64,000 nucleotides of DNA from Paracerasibacillus soli (GCF_034006335.1 NZ_JAWDIQ010000001.1), one strand, 5' to 3'; positions 10,272-18,797 are shown, numbered from the stretch's first letter. Notes: generated by a model from the sequence alone, not told the origin. Translations and numbers: made by a program.

Positions 10272-10736
10272 TTAAGTTTGTTCCTTTGATAATGCGATAA
10301 TTCGCTTCACTTCTTTTTCTATTTGTTTTTTTGTTAATTCATTGTTATTCATTTTATCCTGTAAATCTGATACTTCTAGGTATATTTTTTCATCAGTTGA
10401 AATGACGACATTTTTATCATCATGAAGTTGATTTTTAATTTTATTTTTTAGATCTTTACGGATGCCTACTAAATCAAATCGTTTAGCATGGGGAACACGA
10501 ATTGCAACAATTATGTCCTTCTTTCCATTTGCTGCTTTTACGGATGTAACATCTGCATGTTGTTTAACATAATTGATGACAAATTCAGTGTCTTGTTGGC
10601 CATGTTTTGTCGGATTCGCAATATTCGTGAATTGTCTACTTTGGTCTTCGTTTACTGCATTGTCTGAAACCGATTGGCAACCTAATAATAATATAGCAAT
10701 TACAACAAAAATCTGGATGCGAAATAAATATGACAT
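10272..10736 (-). CDS. YhcN/YlaJ-family spore lipoprotein of the spoVA2mob-type operon
   Basis: 154 residues from ATG 10736, chosen because AAGGTGG lies 6 bases ahead (a longer start at 10754 lacks one). Lipobox LLLGC. The C-terminal domain has the family pattern of alternating V/I strands (DVTSVKAANGKKDIIVAIRV) seen in YhcN/YlaJ coat/cortex lipoproteins. Inner membrane protein of the forespore by inference. Confidence 0.85.
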   Translation of the reverse strand: MSYLFRIQIFVVIAILLLGCQSVSDNAVNEDQSRQFTNIANPTKHGQQDTEFVINYVKQHADVTSVKAANGKKDIIVAIRVPHAKRFDLVGIRKDLKNKIKNQLHDDKNVVISTDEKIYLEVSDLQDKMNNNELTKKQIEKEVKRIIALSKEQT

Positions 10737-10761
10737 TGTTTCCACCTTTTTCAAACGTAGT

Positions 10762-10783
10762 AAGAGGGGAAAAACCCCTCTAT
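10762..10783. other. Intra-operon hairpin
   Basis: AGAGGGG (10763-10769) and CCCCTCT (10775-10781) form a perfect 7-bp stem with a 5-base loop between the first DUF1657 gene and the lipoprotein gene. On the operon strand no U run follows, so it is unlikely to be a full terminator; it could protect or separate the two messages. Confidence 0.5.
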
Positions 10784-10796
10784 TTTAAATATTAAT

Positions 10797-11003
10797 TTAG
10801 AAACCTTTGTATTGTGGTTCTTCTTGTTCTATTTCCTTAACACGAGGTTCTACAAGATCCAACACCCTTTGTGTTTGCTCAGCGGCGTCGGTGAACATTT
10901 GTTTAGCTTGTTTATTTTCAGTTTGAATAGCAAATGTTTCTAAGCTTGCTTGGGCACTTTTTAATCCGGCTACAGTTTGTTTTAATTGCGTTCCTACTGT
11001 CAT
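10797..11003 (-). CDS. DUF1657 small helical protein (first gene of spoVA2mob-type operon)
   Basis: 68 residues, MTVGTQLKQTVAGLKSAQASL with ending EEPQYKGF. Very strong ribosome site AAGGAGG 7 bases before ATG. Paralog of the gene at 8182-8385 and of the tail of 2Duf, giving three DUF1657 copies in one operon. Function unknown. Confidence 0.86.
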   Translation of the reverse strand: MTVGTQLKQTVAGLKSAQASLETFAIQTENKQAKQMFTDAAEQTQRVLDLVEPRVKEIEQEEPQYKGF

Positions 11004-11087
11004 GAAATGTCCTCCTTGTGAAGTACTTCAATATTATCGTTCATTTTTTATCATCTATTTATGCGTACCATTTCCTGGTTTGAAAAA

Positions 11088-11121
11088 GTAAAAACAGCAC
11101 TATGTAAAGCTTGTGCTGTTT
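11088..11121 (-). terminator. Terminator after the lipoprotein gene
   Basis: On the minus strand AAACAGCAC, 12-base loop, GTGCTGTTT, then TTAC. Separates the 11158-11904 lipoprotein gene from the spoVA operon, so the operon needs its own promoter. I could not find a convincing sigma-G site in 11004-11088. Confidence 0.7.
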
Positions 11122-11157
11122 GAGAGAATTTATTCTTTATATGGAAGAGTAGGACGG

Positions 11158-11904
11158 CTACTCTTTTTTAAAACTTATGGTTACATGTATAAATGGTTCA
11201 GAGGAAGTAGTGGTGGATTCATCCGTTTTATTCGGTGGACCATCTTTTATTGTAACCGATATTTGTTCGTCATTAATCCACTCAACTGTCGGTATAACCC
11301 ATTTGTACGGTGTTAACGATAAATCATTTGTTTCATTTTGTAGTGGTAATCGTTCCCAATTCATGAGATCAACGACGACAATATTATTTGTTATTTGCGT
11401 TTTTACTTCACGAGAGAAAGTCAAAAGTACTTTGGAACCTTTAGGAGAAAGTTGTACATTTTCCCACGTTGCAAGATCAGCTATGAGAAATGCATGGTTT
11501 TTTTGATTTTGATTGAGCAATAAATATGAGCAGGCTGATTGGTAACAAGAAAATTCCAGTAAGTACACCGGTTCAGAGAATGTTTCGTCTTCACTATCTA
11601 CTGAGTCCTTATTTTCCTGGAATAAAGGATAGATGGACATTCGTTCTATTTCTTTATTTCGGTCTTTGGAACCCATTAGATATTGTTGTAAAATTGGCAC
11701 GGCAGTTAAATTTACTCGAATAACCTCATCTTCTAGGACAAACTCAATAAATTCTTCTAATTCATCATCTTGCTCGGTTTCAACAAGTGTGGGTTTGTCT
11801 TCTGTTATATTTCTTGCTTGATCCACTTTTTGTAAAGCTGGTTTGCTATTTGTACAAGCGACAAGAAGCAGCAAAGTAAATATCAAACTTATACGTTTAA
11901 ACAA
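11158..11904 (-). CDS. Lipoprotein of unknown function
   Basis: 248 residues, MFKRISLIFTLLLLVACTNS, with lipobox LLVAC. After an acidic linker (EQDDELEEFIEFVLED) the body shows beta-rich text with repeated motifs such as FLIADLATW, SPKGSKVLLTFS and VEWINDEQISVTIK, which resembles propeller-type domains that monitor or bind at the cell surface. I do not recognise the family. Intact frame. Lies just upstream of the spoVA2mob-type operon in the same direction but is separated by a terminator. Confidence 0.7.
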   Translation of the reverse strand: MFKRISLIFTLLLLVACTNSKPALQKVDQARNITEDKPTLVETEQDDELEEFIEFVLEDEVIRVNLTAVPILQQYLMGSKDRNKEIERMSIYPLFQENKDSVDSEDETFSEPVYLLEFSCYQSACSYLLLNQNQKNHAFLIADLATWENVQLSPKGSKVLLTFSREVKTQITNNIVVVDLMNWERLPLQNETNDLSLTPYKWVIPTVEWINDEQISVTIKDGPPNKTDESTTTSSEPFIHVTISFKKE

Positions 11905-12020
11905 TTACGATTTCCCCCGTTCATCTATCATTTCTTATACATTATATATCACTTTAAAAGATTTTAGATAAATACACAAATTCATGAGATCGTTCATTGT
12001 GCATATTATGATAATATATG

Positions 12021-12033
12021 AATGATTATCATT
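12021..12033. promoter_or_regulatory. Fur-box-like palindrome
   Basis: AATGAT-T-ATCATT, a perfect 6-1-6 palindrome equal to the core of the 19-bp Fur consensus, in the divergent spacer between the lipoprotein gene (11904) and moeA (12213). The outer arms do not match well. No clear -10/-35 pair overlaps it. Confidence 0.35.
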
Positions 12034-12212
12034 GTATTATTTGGTCAGAAATTGAAGTTTTAATTTATATGTTATGCACATTAGTTAAAGTTAAAATTCC
12101 AATTAATTAATAAATTTGGTAAACTGGATGATAACTACTACCGGAGAGGAGATGTCAAATAGAAACTTACTCTTAGAGGGAGAAAGATGTAGTTGGAAGG
12201 GGTAGACCATTG

Positions 12213-13472
12213 GTGAAAATTCGCAATGAAATCAGTTGAAGAGGCCATACAGGTCGTGATGGATCATCAACAATTAGGTTCGTTAGAAAAAATATCAATA
12301 ACCGAATGTGATGGTAGAAGATTAGGTACGTCAATTATTGCAACAAATCATATTCCTTCTTTTGATAAATCACCATATGATGGTTTTGCTTTTCGTGCAA
12401 CTGATACATACAATGCCACAAAACATAATCCAGTTGAATTTGAGGTTATAGATCATATTGGTGCTGGAGATATACCAAATAAGCAACTGAAGAAAAATGA
12501 AGCGATTCGAATTATGACGGGCGGAAATTCCTGACGGGGCGAACTGTGTTGCCATGTTTGAGGTGTGTCATACGTATATACGTAACGATAGAGAATATGT
12601 TCAAATAACAAGACCTTTAAAAAATGGTGAAAATATTATAAAAGAAGGCTCAGAAGTAAAAAAAAGGTGAGGTTTTAGTAAAGAAAGGTACCGTGATTAA
12701 TCCGGGTGTGCAAGCGCTCTTGGCAACTTTTGGTTATCAACAAGTAAAGGTAACGAAAAAACCAGTCGTTGGTTTATTTGCAACTGGTACGGAATTATTA
12801 GAGGTTCATGAACCGTTAGAAAGAGGTAAAATTCGTAATTCAAATGCGTACATGATAGCTGCCCAAATTAATCGTGCTGGAGGGGAATGCATTTATTATG
12901 GACAACTGCCTGATAATGTAGAATTAAGTTATAATAAAATAAAGAAAATACTCCGTGATGTTGATTTATTCGTTACAACTGGTGGTGTGTCAGTTGGTGA
13001 TTTTGACTTCATGCCAGTCATTTATGAGCGATTACATGCACATGTTTTATTCAATAAAGTAGCAATGCGTCCCGGAAGTGTCACGACCGTGGCCATGAAA
13101 GATGGTAAATTATTATTTGGATTGTCAGGCAATCCATCTGCATGTTATGTAGGATTTGAATTATTTGTCCGACCGATAATACATTCATTTTTACATAGCC
13201 CAACACCTTATCTCACTCGTATAAAAGCTATTATGCGTGAAGATTTTATAAAAAATAACCCCGTGACAAGATTTGTCCGAAGTTATCTAACTTATGAAAA
13301 AGAAAAAGTTTTCGTTGTACCTGCGGGAATGGATAAATCGAATGTTGTATCATCGTTAGCACATACGGATTGTTTCATGATTCTTCCAGCTGGAACGAGT
13401 AACTTGTTAGCTGGTGAAACAGTTGATGTACTGTTGTTGGAAAATAAAGAAGGGCAATTAAGTTTTGATTAA
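12213..13472 (+). CDS. moeA: Molybdopterin molybdotransferase MoeA (three frameshifts)
   Basis: Inserts molybdate into adenylated molybdopterin in molybdenum cofactor synthesis. Repaired N-terminus RNEISVEEAIQVVMDH begins at GTG 12213 behind GGAAGGGG. Conserved segments: SPYDGFAF, IRIMTGG, PDGANCVAMFE, GTELLEVHEPL, TTGGVSVGDFD and FGLSGNPSACYVGFELFVRP. Shifts near 12231, 12528 (short A run) and 12662 (extra A in an 8-A run). About 420 residues, normal. Followed after 18 bases by moaA; the pair forms an operon. No molybdoenzyme gene is in the window. Confidence 0.9.
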
Positions 13473-13490
13473 AAAGAGGGAGTGGATTCG

Positions 13491-14515
13491 TTGACTGAGC
13501 AAATTACACCAATTAAGGATCACTTTGGCCGCTTGTTGAAGGACTTGCGTATTTCTGTTATAGATAAATGTAATCTAAGATGCACATATTGTATGCCTAA
13601 GGAGATCTTTGGTAATGATTACCCTTTTTTAAAAGGGGAAGCGTTACTCGGGTTTGATGAAATCGAACGAGTAGTACGCCAGTTTGCATTGTTAGGGATA
13701 GAAAAGGTCAGGATTACCGGTGGGGAGCCATTATTAAGAAAAACCTGCCTGATTTAATAAAAAGACTTTATCAAATTACTGGAATCAAAGATATCGCGCT
13801 AACAACAAATGGTATCTTATTACCAAAACAGGCCCAACTTTTAAAGGATGCCGGTTTGGAAAGAGTTAACATTAGTTTAGATGGCATAGAAGATGAAGTT
13901 TTTAAAGCTATAAATGGTCGGGGTGTTGGTACTTTACCGGTATTAAAGGGGATTGAGGCTGCGAAGAAAGCTGGTCTTACTATTAAGATAAATATGGTAG
14001 TAAAAAAGGGAATGAATGAAAATCAAATACTACCTATGGCTAGATTTTTTAAAGATAAAAATATTATTTTAAGATTTATTGAATTTATGGATGTAGGAAA
14101 TCATAATGGTTGGGATATGAAACATGTCATTTCAAAACAAGATATTATACAGCTCATTGATAAAGAAATGCCGCTTGAGTCTATCGATCAAAACTACTAT
14201 GGTGAGGTAGCTTCACGATATCGTTATCAAGATGGAATCGGTGAGATTGGAGTGATTTCATCCGTTACAGATTCTTTCTGTAGTTCGTGTACGAGAATGA
14301 GAATATCAGCTGATGGTATATTATATACATGTTTATTTGCAACTGGAGGATATGAGATTAAAAATAAATTAAGAAGTGGCTTAACTGATGAACAATTGAA
14401 AACAGAACTTATCCAATTATGGCGTACGCGGAAAGATCGTTATTCAGATTTAAGACTTAAGAAGACAAAAAGTGAAAACCGGAAGAAGATTGAAATGTCT
14501 TATATTGGTGGATAA
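13491..14515 (+). CDS. moaA: GTP 3',8-cyclase MoaA (frameshifted)
   Basis: Radical SAM enzyme of the first step of molybdopterin synthesis. N-terminal cluster motif CNLRCTYCMP and C-terminal cluster DSFCSSCTRMRISADG with one more Cys in LYTCLFA; MSYIGG ending is typical. One A is missing near 13741 (RKNLPDLIKRLY is split). TTG at 13491 is preferred over GTG 13482, because GAGGGAG lies 8 bases before the TTG. About 341 residues, normal length. Confidence 0.92.
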
Positions 14516-14544
14516 TTTTAACGGTTAGTCAGGAGCGGTGAATA

Positions 14545-14955
14545 ATGAAGACCTTTAAATTAAAATCACTCGTTGTGAAGCAGGCAATTGATGAAGAATT
14601 AGTATATGATAAAATACAGCTCATGGATGGACTTATTATTAATCGAGAAGATGAAAAAAACCGATGGGTAATTGAAGCGTTTATTGATAAAAAATATCGT
14701 GATTTATTTGAACGGTTACAACGGGAACGTGAGGAAATTATGCTGGAAGCTAAGATTACGAAAGATACAAACGAACCAGCAACATTTATTACAGAAATTA
14801 ATAGTATTAATGATATAGGTAACCATATAAACATTATCTTTATTGGTACAATTATAGATGTAAGGAAGAGTAAGATTGAGGCATTACTTAGCCAGTTAAT
14901 TGATGAAGGGTACCAAGGGGAAGTGTTATTGAATAAATTTAAAGAACTTATTTAA
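14545..14955 (+). CDS. ywpF: YwpF-like protein
   Basis: 136 residues, the same length as B. subtilis YwpF, starting MKTFKLKSLVV. Soluble alpha/beta protein rich in charged residues, no signal or membrane segment. Function unknown in the family. Ribosome site AGGAGCGG. Lies 29 bases after moaA and could be read from the same promoter; ended by a terminator. Confidence 0.7.
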   Translation: MKTFKLKSLVVKQAIDEELVYDKIQLMDGLIINREDEKNRWVIEAFIDKKYRDLFERLQREREEIMLEAKITKDTNEPATFITEINSINDIGNHINIIFIGTIIDVRKSKIEALLSQLIDEGYQGEVLLNKFKELI

Positions 14956-14963
14956 TATATTTA

Positions 14964-15000
14964 GCTATCAACGGTTAAAGAGTTGATAGTTTTCTTTTTT
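14964..15000 (+). terminator. Terminator after ywpF
   Basis: CTATCAAC (14965-14972) and GTTGATAG (14982-14989), then TTTTCTTTTTT. Confidence 0.8.
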
Positions 15001-15186
15001 GTAAATAAGCATGTAAAATTGTAATTTTCGTTAAAGATATTTCTAATACGTGAAATTATAAAAAATGAGGTAATTGAATCCACGTACTGTTATAATATGA
15101 TTAGTTTTATGTTTTAATTTATCGTAGGATAACAAGCTGTAAAGTCTCCAATTCAAGCCGGTTTAAAGAATGATAAGAGGGGATAA

Positions 15187-15270
15187 CAGCCAGTAAGCTC
15201 GACTTGTTCCATTAACAATCAGTGGGAGAAATGTGAAATTCCCCACTGTATAGAGGTTTCACATTTTATA
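15187..15270. repeat. Dispersed GTTTCAC repeat, copy a (upstream of ktrD)
   Basis: CAGCCAGTAAGCTCGAC, TTGTTCCATTAACAATCAG, then AGTGGG/CCCACT hairpin and AGGTTTCACATTTTAT. Aligns along its length with copies at 29205-29280 (upstream of ktrC) and 40804-40882. It occupies much of the 345-base spacer before ktrD; the rest of 15001-15186 shows no recognisable feature. Confidence 0.6.
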
Positions 15271-15300
15271 GTTGATATATATTATATAGGGAGTTTTACT

Positions 15301-16659
15301 ATGTTTCGATCAAATAATAAAATACTTTTATGGTTAAATAAATTGTCCCCAGTTCAAATGATTTTGTTCTTCTATTTTATTGCAGTTATTTTCTCAACTG
15401 TATTGTTATCTTTACCTATTGCATATCAGGATGGCGTGGAAATTGCATTTATTGATGTACTATTTGTAGCAGTTAGTGCCTTAAGTGTTACCGGTCTAAC
15501 GCCAGTGTCAATTGTGGATACATTTAGTACAACGGGATATATGTTTATTGTATTCATTTTACAATTAGGTGCTGTTGGTATCATGGCAATTGGTACCTTT
15601 ATTTGGATTATGCTAGGTAAAAAAATTGGCTTAAGAGAACGTAGATTAATTATGACAGATCAAAACCAACTTAAATTTGAAGGTATGGTAAGACTTGTAA
15701 AAGAAATGATATATGTACTGTTTGCCATTGAGTTAATAAGTACCATTTTATTATCTATCTATTACTTACAATACTATCCACTCAAAAAAGCGATGCTACA
15801 TGGGGTTTTTAGCATGATTAGCGCCATTTCTAATGGGGGATTTGATATTACAGGAGAATCCATGCTTCCCTTTAAAAATGATTACTTTTTACAATTTATC
15901 GTGATGATTTTAATTATTATTGGAGCGATTGGGTTTCCAGTATTAATCGAAGTAAAGGAATTTTTGTTTAGCAAAAGTAGAAACTTTTTCCGCTTTAGTT
16001 TATTTACAAAGCTAACTACTGTGACGTTTTTAATCTTAATTATTGTTGGGGCAATCGGAATTTATATTTTAGATGCGAATGCATTTTTTGCTGGTAAATC
16101 ATGGCATGAAGTTATTTTTTATGCTTTATTTCAGTCTGTTACAACCAGAAGTGCGGGTTTAATGACAGTGGATGTCAGTCAATTCACCGAACAAAATCAA
16201 CTATTTATGTCGTTTCTAATGTTTATTGGTGCCTCTCCTAGTAGTGCTGGTGGTGGTATTCGTACAACGACATTTGCACTTGTTATTATTTTTATCGTCA
16301 CGTATGCACGAGGCGGAACAAGTGTTCGTTTGTTTAATCGGGAAGCACATGAAGAAGATTTAATAAAGGCTGTAGTTGTCACGTTATTAGCTATTGCAAT
16401 CGTTTATCTATCATTAATTATTATTTTAGCAATTGAACCATTTTCAGTAACAAAAATACTGTTTGAAGTAACGTCAGCCTTTGGAACAGTCGGTTTAAGT
16501 TTAGGGATAACAGCAAAATTATCAATGACAAGCAAAATCATCCTGATGGTCCTCATGTTCATCGGAAGAGTTGGGGTAATTACTGTACTATTTATGTTTA
16601 AAAAGAAAAGAAACGTTGGAAATTACCATTATCCAAAAGAAAGAATTAGTATCGGTTAA
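15301..16659 (+). CDS. ktrD: Potassium uptake channel subunit KtrB/KtrD (TrkH family)
   Basis: 452 residues, intact. Superfamily K+ transporter with four M1-P-M2 repeats; selectivity-filter loops visible at SALSVTGLTP, ISNGGFDITG, TTRSAGLMT and AFGTVGLSLG. Forms a K+ channel gated by a cytosolic RCK ring such as the KtrC encoded at 29341. It stands alone, as ktrD does in B. subtilis. A structured repeat sits in its leader, but I see no c-di-AMP riboswitch consensus. Confidence 0.9.
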   Translation: MFRSNNKILLWLNKLSPVQMILFFYFIAVIFSTVLLSLPIAYQDGVEIAFIDVLFVAVSALSVTGLTPVSIVDTFSTTGYMFIVFILQLGAVGIMAIGTFIWIMLGKKIGLRERRLIMTDQNQLKFEGMVRLVKEMIYVLFAIELISTILLSIYYLQYYPLKKAMLHGVFSMISAISNGGFDITGESMLPFKNDYFLQFIVMILIIIGAIGFPVLIEVKEFLFSKSRNFFRFSLFTKLTTVTFLILIIVGAIGIYILDANAFFAGKSWHEVIFYALFQSVTTRSAGLMTVDVSQFTEQNQLFMSFLMFIGASPSSAGGGIRTTTFALVIIFIVTYARGGTSVRLFNREAHEEDLIKAVVVTLLAIAIVYLSLIIILAIEPFSVTKILFEVTSAFGTVGLSLGITAKLSMTSKIILMVLMFIGRVGVITVLFMFKKKRNVGNYHYPKERISIG

Positions 16660-16726
16660 TGTAGGTTGTATGCATACTTATTTACTATCATGACGAGTTT
16701 TTAATCTTAAACGTCAGGTCGATGAT

Positions 16727-16861
16727 AAAATTTGGGGGATTTTCATTTTACTATACTTGTGAATGAGCAAGAGATGTATGTATCACTTAGCATGGGAATT
16801 AGCGTGTATCCACTCAAAGGGAAACTTATCACTTTTATAGGAACCGAATCAAAAATGGATT
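16727..16861 (+). pseudogene. Possible relic of a GGDEF-domain gene
   Basis: An open stretch without a proper start reads GDFHFTILVNEQEMYVSL and then SMGISVYPLKGK, which looks like the GGDEF motif (GGDEFTIL) and the later SIGISLYP-x-G element of diguanylate cyclases. The rest of the domain is missing. Within a 375-base spacer (16660-17038) otherwise without genes. Could be chance. Confidence 0.3.
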
Positions 16862-17038
16862 AGATTCAAGTTTTTTTATAAATCACTACAATCAAATCAA
16901 ATAGAAAAGTATGTTCGAAACGTAGAAAGTCTATAATTTTCTTTATTTACTTTACAAGTATTGGTATAATAAAATTATATTGTCTTCATAACATACATAA
17001 AAAGGAGTAAGTTTCCCCTAGGAGGTGTACATCAGATT

Positions 17039-17122
17039 ATGTTTGAAATACTGTTTGGAGTTGTTTGTTTTGGCTTACTCGCAATGAATATAGGCCTATG
17101 TGTATTTGATAATGAAAAATAG
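17039..17122 (+). CDS. 27-residue putative membrane peptide
   Basis: MFEILFGVVCFGLLAMNIGL then CVFDNEK. One transmembrane helix, a short acidic tail, two cysteines. A full-strength ribosome site GGAGGTG lies 12 bases before ATG. Possible promoter upstream (TTTACA near 16950, TATAAT-like further on). Too short to assign; resembles single-helix stress peptides of Firmicutes in form only. Confidence 0.45.
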   Translation: MFEILFGVVCFGLLAMNIGLCVFDNEK

Positions 17123-17311
17123 TACAAGAGCGTAAGCGCGCCTATACTATAACGTATTGACTAACTTGCCAAATCCTGTAACAATGCCAAACTAACCTAT
17201 ATATTTTATGAGGCCATGTTTGCTAGTTGTCAGGTGCTGGCTAGGCTAATGCAGTAAATTATATTATAATAGCCTGACAATACCTACTTCTTACTTTACT
17301 TATATAGAAAA

Positions 17312-17437
17312 GAGGCCGGACAGAAGGGTCTGACCCCCTCGTTACTACTATTATAACTAGTAAAAACTCATTATTTTTATACTATGTAGTAGTTAAGGGA
17401 TCTGACACTTTGTTTTTTTCCTAGCCTCTGTTTTTTT
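17312..17437. repeat. Dispersed palindromic element, copy 3
   Basis: GAGGCCGGACAGAAGGGTCTG, then CCCCCTCGTTACTACTA, a loop of about 45 bases, TAGTAGTTAAGGGATCTGAC, and CTAGCCTCTGTTTTTTT. Overlaps the 3' end of the signal peptidase gene by two bases and likely ends its transcript. The spacer 17123-17311 holds nothing else I can identify. Confidence 0.65.
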
Positions 17438-17969
17438 ATCTTGTTAAGGACCATTCACTAAACGGATAAATGATCAATTCGGAACGACCAATAATATCCT
17501 CTTCATCAATAAAACCTAAACCATTTCTGCTATCCTTACTTATTGCACGATTATCTCCAATTACAAAATAACTATCAGTCGGTATTTGAATAGGCCCAAA
17601 ATTACCCGTGTAATTGATTGCCTCATTTGATATAAATGTTTGTTTATATTCATCACCATTTATGTATAAGACATGATCTTGTATTTCAATTGTTTCGCCA
17701 GGTAGACCGATGACGCGTTTTACGTAATTTTTATGTGGCCTTTGTATAATCACAATATCACCACGTTTTGGCTCTCCAATCATGTAAACAAATTTATTAA
17801 AAACGACACGTTCTCCATCTTTTAATGTTGGAAACATACTATCGCCGTCAACAATAGAAGTCGCAAAAATAAAGTTTCTTACAATAAGGGCAATAATAAT
17901 TGCAATGAGTATTGCTTTCAACCATTCTAACCATTCATTTTTCTGTTTCTGTTTTGTCAATGGGGACAT
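17436..17969 (-). CDS. Signal peptidase I (SipS/SipT type)
   Basis: Membrane-bound leader peptidase of about 177 residues, Gram-positive P-type with one N-terminal helix (AILIAIIIALIVRNFIF). Catalytic serine in GDSMFPTL and lysine in YVKRVIGLPGE are both present, and box E GDNRAISKDSRNGLG is intact. The listed ATG (17969) is too close to AAAGG; a TTG 12 bases downstream (17957) has better spacing. Stand-alone gene. Confidence 0.92.
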   Translation of the reverse strand: MSPLTKQKQKNEWLEWLKAILIAIIIALIVRNFIFATSIVDGDSMFPTLKDGERVVFNKFVYMIGEPKRGDIVIIQRPHKNYVKRVIGLPGETIEIQDHVLYINGDEYKQTFISNEAINYTGNFGPIQIPTDSYFVIGDNRAISKDSRNGLGFIDEEDIIGRSELIIYPFSEWSLTR

Positions 17970-18303
17970 TCCTTTCGTTAACTTGCTTATGACGTTTATT
18001 ATTACCCCAATTGAGGGTATAACGTACTAAAGATATTAATATCATAACATAGCTTCAATCATGTTATGAATAAAATCTCTTAAATTTATGCTAAAGAAAG
18101 TATATACAAGATTAATTATCATGAATACAGTATGGACATGCTATCATGCTATGATGGAATTGGTAGACTAATGTGTTTATTACAAAGTTACATGCAATCC
18201 ACTAGCTTGTTTTATTTTATATTATTCATGTTGTAAAGATAAATATACGTTGTAAGATGATATATGTTAATAGCATGAATAACGGTACATAAGGAGAATA
18301 AAT

Positions 18304-18462
18304 ATGGCATCTACAAATAAATTACTTATGCAAATAGAGGATACAAGAAAAAGGATGACAGCAATTGCGATAGAAAAAGGGTTGACAAATCCTGAGTCAC
18401 TTAAATTAAGCGAGGAATTAGATTATTTGCTAAATAAATTTGAACAATTAAAAGGAAAGTAA
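18304..18462 (+). CDS. Spo0E-like aspartyl-phosphate phosphatase
   Basis: 52 residues, MASTNKLLMQIEDTRKRM with GLTNPESLKLSEELDYLLNK; the S-x-ELD motif (SEELD) of the Spo0E family is present in the second helix. Such proteins dephosphorylate Spo0A~P and delay sporulation. Ribosome site AAGGAG. The upstream spacer 17970-18303 shows no other gene. Confidence 0.85.
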   Translation: MASTNKLLMQIEDTRKRMTAIAIEKGLTNPESLKLSEELDYLLNKFEQLKGK

Positions 18463-18574
18463 ACAAATAGAAAAGAAAATGTAGCTTGGTAACAGAATTA
18501 CTAAATTGTTCACATAATTTAGATTTAAACATACTATTTTAGGGTATAATATAAATAGGAGAGGAGTGAAGGAA

Positions 18575-18730
18575 GTGAGTATTCGAAATATGAGTTTTGA
18601 TGAGTTAGTGGATCACTATAAACAAGAATTATTACAAGATGAAGAGAAAATAGAGCAGCTTGAAATTCGAATGGAAAAAAGACTATCCTCCATTGCACCT
18701 GACGAAATGGAAGGTAGGTATACACAATAA
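18575..18730 (+). CDS. FbpB-like small protein
   Basis: 51 residues from GTG 18575 behind GGAAGGAG-like GGAGTGAAGG. Text MSFDELVDHYKQELLQDEEK and IEQLEIRMEKR matches the Fur-regulated basic protein FbpB family, in which the proteins help the FsrA sRNA to spare iron. A TATAAT box lies at 18545-18550; I see no proper Fur box. Ends before a two-way terminator. Confidence 0.6.
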   Translation: MSIRNMSFDELVDHYKQELLQDEEKIEQLEIRMEKRLSSIAPDEMEGRYTQ

Positions 18731-18753
18731 ATAAAAGATTAAAGTTCATATAC

Positions 18754-18797
18754 AGAACCAGGGACATGAATCATGAATATCCCTGGTTCTTTCTGTT
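18754..18797. terminator. Two-way terminator between convergent genes
   Basis: AGAACCAGGGA (18754-18764) and TCCCTGGTTCT (18780-18790), an 11-bp perfect stem with T-rich ends on both sides. Confidence 0.85.

Noticed and set aside
7306..11003. CRISPR array or phage-defence system anywhere in the window
   Set aside because: No regularly spaced direct repeats, cas genes, restriction enzymes or toxin-antitoxin pairs were found; repeats present are dispersed palindromes.
11004..11088. Sigma-G promoter for the spoVA2mob-type operon
   Set aside because: GCATA and GATAATA occur on the minus strand but are 21 bases apart, outside the normal spacing, so no promoter is claimed.
12148..12207. 17-codon leader ORF before moeA with GGAGAGGAG
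   Set aside because: Short, without stop-codon or attenuator logic, and no match to the molybdenum-cofactor riboswitch; recorded but not called.
15001..15300. c-di-AMP (ydaO-type) riboswitch before ktrD
   Set aside because: None of the conserved ydaO core sequences is present; only the dispersed repeat is seen.
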